From Methanobacterium sp. PtaU1.Bin097 (GTDB lineage: Archaea > Methanobacteriota > Methanobacteria > Methanobacteriales > Methanobacteriaceae): DNA of 27,096 bases. The notes below the pieces were generated by a model. The model did no database searches and had not been told where the DNA came from. It saw only the letters and a program-made list of their open reading frames with translations. The stretch spans positions 1-27,096 of the forward strand of contig MVQY01000125.1 in assembly GCA_002067325.1 (NCBI GenBank), read 5' to 3'. Below, piece by piece: positions 8,436-17,385 of this stretch (within the stretch, counting starts at the first letter, position 1; each line of letters opens with the position of its first letter). Made by a program: the position numbers and the translations under genes.

Positions 8436-8939
8436 TTGAATTCTGAGCTAAAAAAAGACCTGATAATTATAAAAGACGGAAAATCAGAGACCCTACACTT
8501 TAAAAGCCACTATGGTAACTTAACAGAAGAAGGTCTACAGCTATCCCTCATTGAAGCCCTCTATCTCCTGGAGAAGGATAAGATCAAGGTAAACCAGGAC
8601 GGGAAGGAAGTATCCCTGGATGAGATGTACCAGATAATCCATGATAACGGATTATTTGCTGATTACCTGGTTTTCCGTGACCTGAGGAACCGGGGCTACA
8701 TCATCAAAACCGGATTTAAATACGGGTCAGAGTTCCGTCTATACGAGAGGGGAACCACACCTGGTGAGGGCCATTCCAACTACTTAGTAAAGGTGGCATC
8801 AGAAAATGATCACATCCCCCTTAAAGACCTCTCCAGTTACGTCCGGGTGGCCCATGGAGTAAATAAATACCTTCTTCTGGCTGTGGTGGACCAGGAAAAT
8901 GATATAACCTATTACAATATAGAATGGACCCGTCCTTAA
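8436..8939 (+). CDS. endA: tRNA-intron endonuclease
   Basis: Removes introns from pre-tRNA and other RNAs at bulge-helix-bulge sites. The length of 167 residues matches the short homotetrameric archaeal form. The catalytic triad is Y103 (FRLYERG), H113 (GEGHSNY) and K144 (GVNKYLL). The 10- and 31-residue spacings equal those of the Methanocaldococcus enzyme (Y115, H125, K156). The N-terminal domain runs to about residue 80 and the nuclease domain follows (FRDLRNRGYIIKTGFKYGSEF). The start is TTG, with AGGTG (8426-8430) 5 bases upstream. trpS follows after about 100 bases with its own promoter-like sequence. Confidence 0.97.
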   Translation: MNSELKKDLIIIKDGKSETLHFKSHYGNLTEEGLQLSLIEALYLLEKDKIKVNQDGKEVSLDEMYQIIHDNGLFADYLVFRDLRNRGYIIKTGFKYGSEFRLYERGTTPGEGHSNYLVKVASENDHIPLKDLSSYVRVAHGVNKYLLLAVVDQENDITYYNIEWTRP

Positions 8940-8993
8940 AAATTTAGACAACCTCCATAAAAATTAAGAAATATTCATACATCCCTTTTAATA

Positions 8994-9003
8994 GATTTTA
9001 TAG
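8994..9003 (+). promoter_or_regulatory. Putative TATA box for trpS
   Basis: ATTTTATAGA lies about 45 bases before the TTG start of trpS. Transcription would begin near 9020-9028, leaving a short leader with SD GAGGT (9032-9036). The match is moderate. Confidence 0.35.
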
Positions 9004-9043
9004 ATGTAACTATTCACAGAATGATTTTAAAGAGGTAATAAAC

Positions 9044-10135
9044 TTGATCGATCCATGGAGTTCAGCCATTATAGATTATGAGAAGCTGAGGGAACAGTTC
9101 GGAATCAAACCCTTCGCTGATTTACTGGATGATATAGAGAATCCCCATCCATTAATGAGGAGGGGTGTTATATTCGGCCATAGAGACTATGGAAGGATAG
9201 TCAAGGCCATGAGAGAAGGTAGTAGCTTTGCCGTGGTCACCGGGATGATGCCCAGTGGTAAAATGCACATCGGCCATAAAATGGTGGTTGACCAGCTCAT
9301 CTGGTACCAGAAGAAGGGAGCAGAGATTTACATCCCCATAGCTGATATGGAATCCTATTCCGCCCGTGGGGTGGACTTTGAAACCTCCAGGAAACTGGCT
9401 GTAGAGGAATACATCACCAATTACATCGCCCTGGGACTGGATTTTGAAGATAAGGATTTCCACATCTACCTGCAGTCCGAGAACAAGGTAGTAGAGGACC
9501 TAGCCTATAAACTGGCCAAGAAAGTTAACTTGAGCGAACTCAAGGCCATCTATGGTTTTTCTAACAGCACCAACCTGGCCCATGTTTACGTCCCCCTGAT
9601 CCAGGTGGCTGATATCCTCCATCCACAGCTTGAGGAATTTGGAGGCCCCAAACCAACCGTGGTCCCGGTCGGTCCTGATCAGGACCCACACATCAGACTC
9701 ACCAGGGATATCGCCGAAAGGTTCAAATCAACCTACCACTTTATCTCACCATCCTCCACCTACCACCGGTTTATAACCGGGCTTACCGGAGATAAAATGT
9801 CCAGCAGCAAACCCAAAACCGCCATATTCCTGAGCGACCCCCCAGAAGTGGCGGTTAAAAAGCTTAAAACCGCTAAAACAGGTGGAAAAGAAACTCTAGA
9901 GGAACAGAAGGAAACTGGAGGTGTTCCCGAGGAGTGCGTGGTCTATGAAATGCTACTCTACCACTTAACCCCTGATGATAATGAGCTCAAGGAGATCTAC
10001 AGGGACTGCCGGGAAGGGAACATCATGTGCGGGAAGTGTAAACAGAACGCTGCGGAACTGGTGGAAAAATTCTTCCAGAAACTATCCCTGAAGAGGGAAA
10101 AGGCCAGGGATATGGCAGAAAGTATCCTCAGCTGA
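9044..10135 (+). CDS. trpS: Tryptophanyl-tRNA synthetase
   Basis: This class I synthetase charges tRNA-Trp. The HIGH motif is [14 protein letters not shown] (HIGH at 75-78) and the KMSKS-type motif is GDKMSSSKP (KMSSS at 251-255). The substrate-pocket stretches [10 protein letters not shown] and [10 protein letters not shown] are as expected for the archaeal/eukaryotic TrpRS type. Length is 363 residues. The C-terminal part contains a two-cysteine motif CGKC. The start is TTG, with SD GAGGT 7 bases upstream. A single gene between endA and the SpoIIM-like gene, each with its own TATA-like sequence. Confidence 0.97.
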   Translation: MIDPWSSAIIDYEKLREQFGIKPFADLLDDIENPHPLMRRGVIFGHRDYGRIVKAMREGSSFAVVTGMMPSGKMHIGHKMVVDQLIWYQKKGAEIYIPIADMESYSARGVDFETSRKLAVEEYITNYIALGLDFEDKDFHIYLQSENKVVEDLAYKLAKKVNLSELKAIYGFSNSTNLAHVYVPLIQVADILHPQLEEFGGPKPTVVPVGPDQDPHIRLTRDIAERFKSTYHFISPSSTYHRFITGLTGDKMSSSKPKTAIFLSDPPEVAVKKLKTAKTGGKETLEEQKETGGVPEECVVYEMLLYHLTPDDNELKEIYRDCREGNIMCGKCKQNAAELVEKFFQKLSLKREKARDMAESILS

Positions 10136-10211
10136 TATTTGCAAATATATTTATACCTGAGTGTTAACCATTAATAAACAAATCTTAACCAGACAATTAA
10201 ATCATATGGGA

Positions 10212-10226
10212 ATGGTAGCATACCAT
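10212..10226 (+). promoter_or_regulatory. Hairpin enclosing the start codon of the SpoIIM-like gene
   Basis: ATGGTA (10212-10217) and TACCAT (10221-10226) form a 6-bp perfect stem with loop GCA. The first two bases of the ATG are in the stem. Such a hairpin could limit initiation; no regulator is evident. Confidence 0.4.
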
Positions 10227-10854
10227 GAGAGATAAACATTCAGGATTTTTTATGGGTCTTCTAGGTAGAAATGAGATCTTTTTATGGGCTTCTGTATTGC
10301 TGTTTTTTGGCCCTATGGTAATCAGTTACCTGTTTGCCGGGTTTTTAGACCCAATTTTAGCCCCTTTGCTTGCAAATTTCCAGCAAAGAGTGAGTGACGG
10401 TACGTTGAAACTTGAAACCCTGTCTCTATTTATAAATAACGCCACTGTTGCTACTTATCTCTATATCGGCGGTATTCTGGTGGGTGCGGTAACCGCGTTC
10501 TTACTGATTACCAATGGGTTGTTCATTGGATACGTAGCTTCCAAGGTTCCCCTGGGGGATTTCATTATTTTCACCCTGCCTCATGGTATCTTTGAGGTTG
10601 TAGGGATTATACTGGCTGGAACAGCAGGTTTTAAACTGGGTAGCGTAGTCTTACATTTCCTAAACGATGTGACCAAGATTAAAAGGAACATATCCATAAA
10701 AAACCAGATATCATACCTTCTTAAAGTTAACTATGATGACTTTAAGGATTCCCTGGCCCTATTTATCATAGGTGTTATTCTACTTATCATAGCCGCATTT
10801 ATTGAAGCCAATTTGAGTATTAGCTGGGGGCAGTTCATCCAAAGCGTGATATAG
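10225..10854 (+). CDS. SpoIIM-family (DUF95) membrane protein
   Basis: A 209-residue integral membrane protein with hydrophobic segments at about 17-40, 73-98, 104-135 and 174-196. The family core is the motif LPHGIFEVVGIILAGTAGFKLG (about 118-139), characteristic of the stage II sporulation protein M family. Archaeal members do not sporulate; their function is unknown, and roles in membrane remodelling or as ABC-linked permease-like proteins are only guesses. The start codon lies inside a perfect inverted repeat (ATGGTA-GCA-TACCAT), and there is no strong SD, only GGGAA further upstream. An AT-rich TATA-like sequence ATATATTTATAC lies near 10144-10155. Confidence 0.88.
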   Translation: MRDKHSGFFMGLLGRNEIFLWASVLLFFGPMVISYLFAGFLDPILAPLLANFQQRVSDGTLKLETLSLFINNATVATYLYIGGILVGAVTAFLLITNGLFIGYVASKVPLGDFIIFTLPHGIFEVVGIILAGTAGFKLGSVVLHFLNDVTKIKRNISIKNQISYLLKVNYDDFKDSLALFIIGVILLIIAAFIEANLSISWGQFIQSVI

Positions 10855-11036
10855 CCCCAGATGATCCATCTAAGAGTTACCCCCTTAACTTCTTATATTA
10901 GAGAAAAAATATACTAATTTTCAAATTGCCATTTTAAGAAAAAATTTTTAAAAGTGAAAGACTTTTCAAAAGTTTCTTTTATGGAAAATACATTAAACTA
11001 AAAAAATTACACCAAACTATATTGGAGAAACTAACG

Positions 11037-12233
11037 ATGATTAGATGTATTTCATGCGGGGCAGAGTACGGCCTCGACGAGATAATTTACACTTGCCAGG
11101 AGTGTGATTCTATCCTGGAAGTGGTGATGGAACCAGATGTATCCAGAGATACATTCGAGTGCAGAAGAAACACCATGTGGAAATATAAGGAATTCATGCC
11201 CGTAGATGAAACCAGGATAATTTCGCTTCAGGAAGGTGGAACCCCCTTCATCAAATGTGATAGATTAGGAGAAGAGCTAGGTGTGAACCTCCACGTGAAA
11301 GTGGAAGGATCCAACCCAACCGGAAGCTTCAAGGATCGGGGGATGAGTGTAGGGATAACCAAGGCTGTTGAACTGGGTGTGGACACTGTGGGCTGTGCCT
11401 CCACAGGCAATACCTCGGCTTCACTGGCGGCCTATGCTGCCAGGGCCGGACTCAAATGTATAGTACTCTTACCCTCCGGAAAGGTGGCCCTGGGTAAACT
11501 GGCCCAGGCCATGTTCCACGGAGCAGAAGTCCTATCAGTAAACGGTAACTTTGACGAAGCCCTGGAGGCAGTGACTGCCCTGGCACTGGAGGGTGAGCTT
11601 TACCTTTTAAACTCCATAAACCCCTACAGATTGGAGGGTCAAAAGTCCATAGGCTTTGAAATAGTCGATGATCTGGGATGGAGGTCTCCTGACAGGATTA
11701 TATTACCAGTGGGTAACGCTGGAAACATATCCGCCATCTGGAAGGGTATCCGTGAATTCTATGAGGCTGGATTCATTGAGGACCTGCCCCGAATGACTGG
11801 TATACAGGCAGAGGGAGCCTGCCCCATAACCAATGCCGTTCGAAAAGGTGTAGATAAAATCATACCAGTGGAGAACCCGGAAACCGTGGCCACAGCCATC
11901 AGAATCGGTGCCCCGGTAAGCGCCCTTAAAGCACTCCGTGCTATCTATGATTCTGATGGAACCTCAGATACCGTGACCGATGAAGAGATACTGGACGCCC
12001 AGAAATTACTGGCCAGAACTGAGGGAATTGGCGTGGAACCGGCCAGTGCTTCATCCATCGCTGGTCTCCGCAAGCTGGTGGAATCCGGTGAAATAGATAA
12101 CGGAGAAGATGTGGTATGCATCGTAACCGGACATCTTTTAAAAGACCCCAACACTGCAATTAATGCCTGTAAGGAACCAGTTAGTATCGAAGCAAATATC
12201 GAATCCCTAAAAAATGTTTTAAAGGATTTGTAA
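11037..12233 (+). CDS. thrC: Threonine synthase
   Basis: A PLP enzyme that converts O-phosphohomoserine to threonine in the cytosol. The 398-residue protein has an N-terminal zinc-ribbon-like pair of motifs (C4-x2-C7 and C20-x2-C23), found in many archaeal threonine synthases. The PLP lysine is in NPTGSFKDRGM (K99), followed by the phosphate-binding ASTGNTSASLAAYAARAG. The start ATG 11037 has SD GGAG (11024-11027) 9 bases upstream; an earlier TTG at 11022 overlaps the SD and is not used. It stands alone, with an AT-rich leader of about 180 bases and a T-rich tandem repeat at its end. Confidence 0.96.
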   Translation: MIRCISCGAEYGLDEIIYTCQECDSILEVVMEPDVSRDTFECRRNTMWKYKEFMPVDETRIISLQEGGTPFIKCDRLGEELGVNLHVKVEGSNPTGSFKDRGMSVGITKAVELGVDTVGCASTGNTSASLAAYAARAGLKCIVLLPSGKVALGKLAQAMFHGAEVLSVNGNFDEALEAVTALALEGELYLLNSINPYRLEGQKSIGFEIVDDLGWRSPDRIILPVGNAGNISAIWKGIREFYEAGFIEDLPRMTGIQAEGACPITNAVRKGVDKIIPVENPETVATAIRIGAPVSALKALRAIYDSDGTSDTVTDEEILDAQKLLARTEGIGVEPASASSIAGLRKLVESGEIDNGEDVVCIVTGHLLKDPNTAINACKEPVSIEANIESLKNVLKDL

Positions 12234-12249
12234 CCCATTTCTTACTGGA

Positions 12250-12303
12250 TTTTTTTTAAAAATTTAACTTTATCTATTTTTTTTAAAATTTGAACTTTAT
12301 CTA
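12250..12303. repeat. Two-copy 27-base T-rich tandem repeat, probable tandem terminator
   Basis: Copies at 12250-12276 and 12277-12303 each contain eight Ts, four or five As, then TTT(G)AACTTTATCTA. They differ by one indel pair. They start 17 bases after the thrC stop. Archaeal transcription ends at T-runs, so two consecutive T8 tracts make a plausible double terminator. Confidence 0.65.
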
Positions 12304-12432
12304 TATTCTAATTTTTTCAATGTGACTTTTTATTTTATGATTCTTCATGAAGTGGCAGAATTGAATATGGATCATCACTAAGTGTCTAAATATCATTACA
12401 GATCACCAAATAATCACTGAAATATACGATAG

Positions 12433-12442
12433 ATATATATAA
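12433..12442 (+). promoter_or_regulatory. TATA box of the histone gene
   Basis: ATATATATAA is a strong archaeal TATA element 51 bases before the histone ATG. Transcription would start near 12465, giving a leader of about 25-30 bases with SD GAGGTGA (12482-12488). Confidence 0.6.
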
Positions 12443-12492
12443 GAGTAGGACAACAGAGTATAATAACAAATATACAAAAATGAGGTGATATT

Positions 12493-12699
<207 letters not shown>

Positions 12700-12710
12700 A
12701 CAGCTTTTCC

Positions 12711-12747
12711 TACTCTTTTTTCTTTTTTAAATTCTTTTTTATTTTTG
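12711..12747 (+). terminator. T-rich terminator after the histone gene
   Basis: Several T-runs in succession (12717-12722, 12724-12729, 12735-12740 and following) begin about a dozen bases after the histone stop. This is the usual form of an archaeal intrinsic terminator. Confidence 0.6.
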
Positions 12748-12858
12748 TCACGTACTTTTATTTTCGTTGCATCTCCTCTTGTTTTCTTTTGAAATTTTAA
12801 ATAGTAATTCCACAAAAATATTACAAAAATATCCATTTAGTGGGAGGTGTAGTTTTTT

Positions 12859-13359
12859 TTGAACCCAAAATACTTAACGACGTGTATTTTAAGCATTCTT
12901 TGCATTATGGCCATAATGGCCGGGACTAGTTTTGCAGCTGATATTAATGTTACGGTTAATGAATCATTCAACATAACATTATCCAGCAATCCATCTACAG
13001 GTTACTCATGGCGTGTTGATTACGATGAAACCTATTTAGAATTGGTTGACGATATTTTCCAGCCAGGTAGCGGTATAGGGGCTCCTGGTAATCGTACATT
13101 CGTTTTCCAGGCACTACAACCGGGTGAAACCAGTGTCGATTTTACCTACCGGGGACCTGGAGGAGACATCGCTAACACCACGACTTACAGTGTGTTAATT
13201 GCTGGAGTAACTCCTGCTAACAACACCACTAATAACACCACCAACGTTACCCCATCAACAGATACTGTACCCATGCAGGATACTGGGATTCCACTGGTTG
13301 TATTAACTGCAGGTGTTTTATCCCTGACTGCCGGAGTAATCGCGTCTAAAAGAAAATAA
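12859..13359 (+). CDS. Exported chagasin-like (MEROPS I42) cysteine-protease inhibitor with C-terminal anchor
   Basis: This 166-residue protein opens with a signal peptide (hydrophobic 5-22, possible cleavage after SFA-A near 26). A chagasin/I42 domain follows. Its three inhibitory loops are recognisable: NPSTGYSW (44-51), the Gly-rich GSGIGAPG (70-77), and YRGP (97-100) in place of the usual RPW. A low-complexity Asn/Thr stretch (about 119-136) acts as a stalk. The tail is PMQDTGIP, a hydrophobic segment (143-161), then SKRK, resembling a Gram-positive-type sorting signal or a simple membrane anchor. Family members bind the cleft of papain-like proteases from outside the membrane. The target here is unknown. 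The start is TTG, with a strong SD GGGAGGTG (12842-12849). Classified from motifs only, without alignment. Confidence 0.85.
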   Translation: MNPKYLTTCILSILCIMAIMAGTSFAADINVTVNESFNITLSSNPSTGYSWRVDYDETYLELVDDIFQPGSGIGAPGNRTFVFQALQPGETSVDFTYRGPGGDIANTTTYSVLIAGVTPANNTTNNTTNVTPSTDTVPMQDTGIPLVVLTAGVLSLTAGVIASKRK

Positions 13360-13594
13360 AAAGCATATAATTTTAAAACCCTTTTTTTATTATTTTATTT
13401 TTATCATCAATCTTAATTAACAGTAATTCCCACACCAACAAAGTATATATATCATCGTTACTAAACATTCGAATGCTAATTTTGAACCTAACTATATATC
13501 GTATTTCGAGTTTTAAAATTAGAATCAATAGACTGTATTTACATCTAAGCTGAATACTCTCTATTAAAGTCATTTAACTGATCGCGCAACAAAC

Positions 13595-13611
13595 TTTTAT
13601 ATCTATAAATA
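13595..13611 (+). promoter_or_regulatory. TATA region of the rpl7ae operon
   Basis: TTTTATATC (13595-13603) and TATAAATA (13604-13611) overlap as two possible TATA boxes. Transcription would start between about 13622 and 13635, giving a leader of 35-47 bases. The first box would include the possible kink-turn in the leader; the second would cut into it. Confidence 0.5.
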
Positions 13612-13624
13612 TAAAAGTAAGATC

Positions 13625-13668
<44 letters not shown>

Positions 13669-14040
13669 ATGGCAAAACCTATTTATGTTAAATTTGATGT
13701 ACCAAAGGAAATAGCAGATAAAGCCTATGAGGCTTTAGAGATAGCAAGAGACACAGGGAAAATTGGTAAAGGAACCAATGAAGTAACCAAAGCAATAGAA
13801 AGAGGTAACGCTCTTTTAGTGTTTATTGCTGAGGACATCGACCCACCAGAGATAGCAGCTCATCTCCCGGTACTTGCAGAGGAAAAAGAGATACCTTACG
13901 TCTACCTTCCCACTAAAGACGAGCTAGGAGAAGCCGCAGGTCTAAACGTCGGAACTGCATCTGCCAGTATAACAGACGCCGGAGAAGCGGATGAACTGGT
14001 AAATGAAGTGGTGGAGAAAGTCGAAGAACTTAAAAAATAA
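13669..14040 (+). CDS. rpl7ae: Ribosomal protein L7Ae
   Basis: A 123-residue RNA-binding protein of the large subunit that also binds kink-turns in box C/D and H/ACA guide RNAs and archaeal RNase P RNA. The RNA-contact motif [16 protein letters not shown] (about 33-48) is intact. The family's [22 protein letters not shown] follows, with the hydrophobic recognition loop near GTASASI. The SD AAGGAGG (13654-13660) is strong. It heads a cluster with rps28e, rpl24e and ndk, an arrangement conserved in Euryarchaeota. Autoregulation through its own leader is known in some archaea and possible here. Confidence 0.98.
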   Translation: MAKPIYVKFDVPKEIADKAYEALEIARDTGKIGKGTNEVTKAIERGNALLVFIAEDIDPPEIAAHLPVLAEEKEIPYVYLPTKDELGEAAGLNVGTASASITDAGEADELVNEVVEKVEELKK

Positions 14041-14045
14041 TCATC

Positions 14046-14085
14046 GAAAGTTAATAAGCCCTAAAGGCATAACTTTCCTATTTTT
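14046..14085 (+). promoter_or_regulatory. Hairpin plus T-run between rpl7ae and rps28e
   Basis: GAAAGTTA (14046-14053) pairs with TAACTTTC (14070-14077). An inner GCC / GGC stem (14058-14060 with 14066-14068) closes loop CTAAA. TATTTTT follows. It looks like a partial terminator or attenuator inside the operon; it could also be an mRNA processing site. Confidence 0.45.
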
Positions 14086-14103
14086 AATCGAAGGTGATTT
14101 TAT

Positions 14104-14310
14104 ATGGACGATGGAACTCCTGCTGAAGTAATTGAAGTATTAAAGAGAACCGGCATGACCGGAGAAGTAATGCAGGTAAAATGCAGGATACTGGAAGGAA
14201 GAGACAAGGGTAGGATACTTACCAGAAACGTTATGGGAGCCATAAGAGAAGGCGACGTTTTAATGTTGCTGGATACCATACGGGAAGCTAAGGAAATCCG
14301 TACACCCTAA
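14104..14310 (+). CDS. rps28e: Ribosomal protein S28e
   Basis: A 68-residue small-subunit protein with an OB-like fold found in archaea and eukaryotes. The family signature runs through [20 protein letters not shown] and ends with the strongly conserved [25 protein letters not shown] lies about 8 bases before the ATG. The sequence directly after the stop is ATGTAAAGGTG, in which AGGTG is the SD of rpl24e. The three small ribosomal genes are tightly packed and surely cotranscribed, unless the hairpin upstream attenuates transcription. Confidence 0.97.
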   Translation: MDDGTPAEVIEVLKRTGMTGEVMQVKCRILEGRDKGRILTRNVMGAIREGDVLMLLDTIREAKEIRTP

Positions 14311-14328
14311 ATGTAAAGGTGTATTATC

Positions 14329-14490
14329 ATGAGAACATGTTCATTCTGCGGAGAAGAAATGGAAGACGGTACTGGTAAGATGTACGTCAAAAAAGACGGT
14401 ACTGTATACTTTTTCTGCAGCAGTAAATGTGAAAAAAACAGGATTAAACTCAACAGAGTCCCCAGAAAGGTTAAGTGGGTAAAAAAGTAA
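14329..14490 (+). CDS. rpl24e: Ribosomal protein L24e
   Basis: A 53-residue zinc-binding large-subunit protein, easily missed because of its size. The zinc ligands are C4 and C7 (RTCSFCG) and C30 and C34 (FFCSSKC). [18 protein letters not shown] and the basic tail [12 protein letters not shown] are typical of the family. The ATG is preceded by AGGTG (14317-14321). It starts 18 bases after rps28e and ends 12 bases before ndk, in the conserved order S28e-L24e-Ndk. Confidence 0.97.
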   Translation: MRTCSFCGEEMEDGTGKMYVKKDGTVYFFCSSKCEKNRIKLNRVPRKVKWVKK

Positions 14491-14502
14491 CAGGGTATAA
14501 AC

Positions 14503-14961
14503 ATGAAGGAAAAGAGCTTTCTGATGCTTAAACCAGACGCAGTTAAGAGGAAACTCGCCGGTAAAATAATAACCAGACTGGAAGAAAAGGGATTAAAGAT
14601 AGTCGCCGCCCGGATGCTCATCATCGATGATGACCTGGCAAAGGAACACTACGGCGAGCACAAAGAAAAACCATTCTTCCAAGACCTGGTGGAATATATA
14701 ACCTCAGGACCGGTACTGGCCATGGTGATTGAAGGCAACGAATGTATAAGTCTTATCAGAAAAATAGTGGGCGCCACCAATCCTAAAGAAGCAGATTTAG
14801 GAACAATCAGGGGTGACTACGCCATTGACACTGGTAGGAATATCATACACGCCTCAGATTCCCCAGGATCCGCCGAGCGAGAGATTGCCCTGTTCTTCAG
14901 TGAAGATGAAATCTGCAGCTATACCCTGCCAGATGAAGAACTCATCTACGAAGAACCTTAA
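14503..14961 (+). CDS. ndk: Nucleoside diphosphate kinase
   Basis: Transfers the terminal phosphate of ATP to other nucleoside diphosphates through a phosphohistidine. The active-site histidine is H116 in [16 protein letters not shown], and K10 (LMLKPDAV) binds phosphate. [14 protein letters not shown] is conserved. The 152-residue length is normal. It is coupled to rpl24e by a 12-base gap with little room for an SD other than CAGGGT. A T7 run (14971-14977) shortly after the stop probably ends the rpl7ae operon. Confidence 0.97.
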   Translation: MKEKSFLMLKPDAVKRKLAGKIITRLEEKGLKIVAARMLIIDDDLAKEHYGEHKEKPFFQDLVEYITSGPVLAMVIEGNECISLIRKIVGATNPKEADLGTIRGDYAIDTGRNIIHASDSPGSAEREIALFFSEDEICSYTLPDEELIYEEP

Positions 14962-14967
14962 ACCCCA

Positions 14968-14978
14968 CTATTTTTTTA
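14968..14978 (+). terminator. T-run terminator after ndk
   Basis: CTATTTTTTTA lies 6 bases after the ndk stop and before the separate leader of the aIF5B gene. It fits an archaeal intrinsic terminator. Confidence 0.5.
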
Positions 14979-15094
14979 CGAAGCTCACCCCTTTCTTATT
15001 TTAAAAGGATATTATTTCAGGTAATGTTAAAGAATTATTCAAGAAATGGATCAATTTCTAACAGAACGAATATATTCGGAGGAACACGATTAAT

Positions 15095-16873
15095 TTGAAG
15101 ATGAGATCACCCATAGTTTCTGTTTTAGGTCATGTCGACCACGGGAAAACCACCCTGCTGGACTTCATCAGAGGCAGCGCCATAGCCCAGAAGGAAGCAG
15201 GGGGCATAACCCAGCACATAGGTGCCACAGAGATACCCATGGAAGTGATCGAGAATATCAGCGGTGCTTTCATCCAAAAATTGGATATCAAGGATAAGAT
15301 GCCCGGCCTGTTCTTCATAGACACCCCGGGACACGAAGCATTCACCACCCTACGTAAAAGGGGAGGTGCACTGGCTGATCTGGCCATATTAATCGTGGAC
15401 ATAAACGAAGGATTCAAGCCACAGACCTATGAAGCTTTAAACATCCTTAAAATGTATAAAACACCCTTCATAGTGGCGGCGAATAAGATCGATAAAATCT
15501 ATGGATGGGAAGTCCACCAGAATTCCACATTCATGAAATCGTACCATGAACAGGCGGGGAGCGTGCAGGAAAAACTGGACACCAGCATCTATGAACTGGT
15601 GGGAATCCTCCACGAAGAAGGTTTCGAGTCAGAAAGATTCGACCGGGTTACGAACTTCGCCAAACAGGTAAGCATCATCCCCATGAGTGCCAAGACAGGT
15701 GAAGGAATAGCAGAACTTTTAACCATGCTCATGGGCCTGGCACAACAATACTTACAGAAACAACTGCAGATAGAAACTGATTCCCCGGCCAAGGGAACCG
15801 TTTTAGAAATCAAGGAAGAAACAGGACTGGGGGTAACCCTGGATGTGGTGATCTACGATGGGATACTCCGTAAAAATGATGTCATCGCACTGACTACCAT
15901 AGACGATGTTATAACCACCAAGATACGCTCACTCTTAAAGCCAAGGCCACTGGAGGAGATCCGGGAGTCCAAGAAGAAGTTCCAGAAGGTGGATGAGGTG
16001 GTGGCTGCCGCTGGTGTAAAAATTGTAGCCCCTAAAATCGAAAACGTCATCTCCGGATCACCCCTGAGGGTGGCTAAAGCCGACTTCGAAGAGGTGAAAG
16101 AGGAGATACTCCAGGAGATCGAAAGCATCAAGATCGACACCCGGGAGATGGGTGTCCTGGTGAAGGCAGATACCCTGGGATCCCTGGAAGCACTGGTAAA
16201 CATGCTCAAGGACCTGGAGGTGCCAATTAGAACTGCTGATATTGGTGACGTCTCCCGGAGGGATGTGGTCAACGCGTCCATCGTGAAGAAGGAAGACCCC
16301 CTGCACGGGGTTATCCTAGCCTTCAACGTGAAGGTGCTGCCCAGTGCGGCAGAGGAACTCAAGAACCTGGAGGTAAAGCTCTTCTCCGCCGATGTGATCT
16401 ATCAGCTCACCGAGGACTACGAGGAGTGGCTCAAGGCAGCCGAAGAACGCAGGCGGGAACAGTGGCTGGAGGCTATAATACACCCCGCAAAAATAAGGAT
16501 AATCCCTAAACTGGTCTTCAGGTACAGTAAACCAGCCATAGCTGGTATAGAAGTCCTGGGCGGTACGGTGAAGAAGGATTACAGTCTGATGCGAGAAGAC
16601 GGCACTCCCATTGGTAAAGTGGAGAGTATGCAGGATAAAGGCGACAACCTGAAATCAGCTTCTAAAGGTTCGAAAGTGGCCATGGCCATAAAGGAAGCCG
16701 TATTCGACCGTGACTTTGAGGAAGGGGAAACCCTATACGTTAACATCCCGGAAAAACATTATAAGATACTGGAAACAGAGCTTAAAGGGAAACTGAGTGA
16801 AGATGAACTAGATATACTCCAGGAAATAGTGGATATAAAAAGGAAGGAAGACCCCTCCTGGGGGATACTTTAA
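15095..16873 (+). CDS. infB: Translation initiation factor aIF5B (IF-2 type)
   Basis: A GTPase that helps deliver initiator tRNA and join the ribosomal subunits. It is the archaeal short form (592 residues), without the long N-terminal region of bacterial IF2 and without an intein. GTPase motifs are GHVDHGKTT (12-20), [16 protein letters not shown] (76-91) and NKID (130-133). Domains II to IV follow, and the C-terminus ends with [17 protein letters not shown] and an archaeal-type helical tail. The start TTG 15095 has SD GGAGG (15078-15082) 12 bases away; ATG 15101 would be 18 away and is less likely. It is preceded by about 130 non-coding bases. Confidence 0.97.
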   Translation: MKMRSPIVSVLGHVDHGKTTLLDFIRGSAIAQKEAGGITQHIGATEIPMEVIENISGAFIQKLDIKDKMPGLFFIDTPGHEAFTTLRKRGGALADLAILIVDINEGFKPQTYEALNILKMYKTPFIVAANKIDKIYGWEVHQNSTFMKSYHEQAGSVQEKLDTSIYELVGILHEEGFESERFDRVTNFAKQVSIIPMSAKTGEGIAELLTMLMGLAQQYLQKQLQIETDSPAKGTVLEIKEETGLGVTLDVVIYDGILRKNDVIALTTIDDVITTKIRSLLKPRPLEEIRESKKKFQKVDEVVAAAGVKIVAPKIENVISGSPLRVAKADFEEVKEEILQEIESIKIDTREMGVLVKADTLGSLEALVNMLKDLEVPIRTADIGDVSRRDVVNASIVKKEDPLHGVILAFNVKVLPSAAEELKNLEVKLFSADVIYQLTEDYEEWLKAAEERRREQWLEAIIHPAKIRIIPKLVFRYSKPAIAGIEVLGGTVKKDYSLMREDGTPIGKVESMQDKGDNLKSASKGSKVAMAIKEAVFDRDFEEGETLYVNIPEKHYKILETELKGKLSEDELDILQEIVDIKRKEDPSWGIL

Positions 16874-16988
16874 TTGATTCCAAAATTAGAATTCATTTAA
16901 AAAATTAAAATTCATAATATTAGATTATTATACATTTAATAACAGATAAATAAGAGTTAAGAAAAAGCAATTAAATGGAGGAAATAAA

Positions 16989-17369
16989 TTGGCATTTAAA
17001 TTAGTTATTTCAGAAGGTAAAGACAGCCACCAGATAGAAGTTCCTGCAGCCGAGTCCAAGCAACTACTGGGACTTAAAATTGGTGAGGAATTTGACGCTT
17101 CTAAGTTAGGTTTAAACGGATACACCCTGAAAATTACCGGGGGAAGTGATAAGAACGGTTTCCCCATGAAAAAGGATGTTGAAGGACCTAGAAGGATAAA
17201 AAGCCTGCTTTCAGGCGGTACTGGATTTAAACCCAAGAGGGATGGACAGCGCAGAAGAAAGACCGTCCGTGGAAACACCATATCTGATGATATCGTGCAG
17301 GTCAGTACCGTGGTTAGTAAGAAGGGTAAAAAGAGTATCGATGAACTTTTACAAGCTGATGAGGAGTAA
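16989..17369 (+). CDS. rps6e: Ribosomal protein S6e
   Basis: A 126-residue small-subunit protein, the archaeal version lacking the phosphorylated C-terminal helix of eukaryotes. The family core [20 protein letters not shown] followed by [24 protein letters not shown] (about 70-98) is unmistakable. The start is TTG with SD GGAGG (16978-16982). aIF2-gamma follows after 16 bases, with its own SD, and the pair is a conserved archaeal arrangement. Confidence 0.97.
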   Translation: MAFKLVISEGKDSHQIEVPAAESKQLLGLKIGEEFDASKLGLNGYTLKITGGSDKNGFPMKKDVEGPRRIKSLLSGGTGFKPKRDGQRRRKTVRGNTISDDIVQVSTVVSKKGKKSIDELLQADEE

Positions 17370-17385
17370 ATTCTGGGGGTAAGTT

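Noticed and set aside
14311..14316. ATGTAA start-stop directly after rps28e
   Set aside because: Six bases that occur easily by chance; there is no SD for this ATG, and AGGTG just after it serves rpl24e.
15853..16362. Minus-strand frame of 169 codons inside aIF5B
   Set aside because: Ser/Thr-rich shadow typical of antisense frames; aIF5B is continuous and complete on the plus strand.
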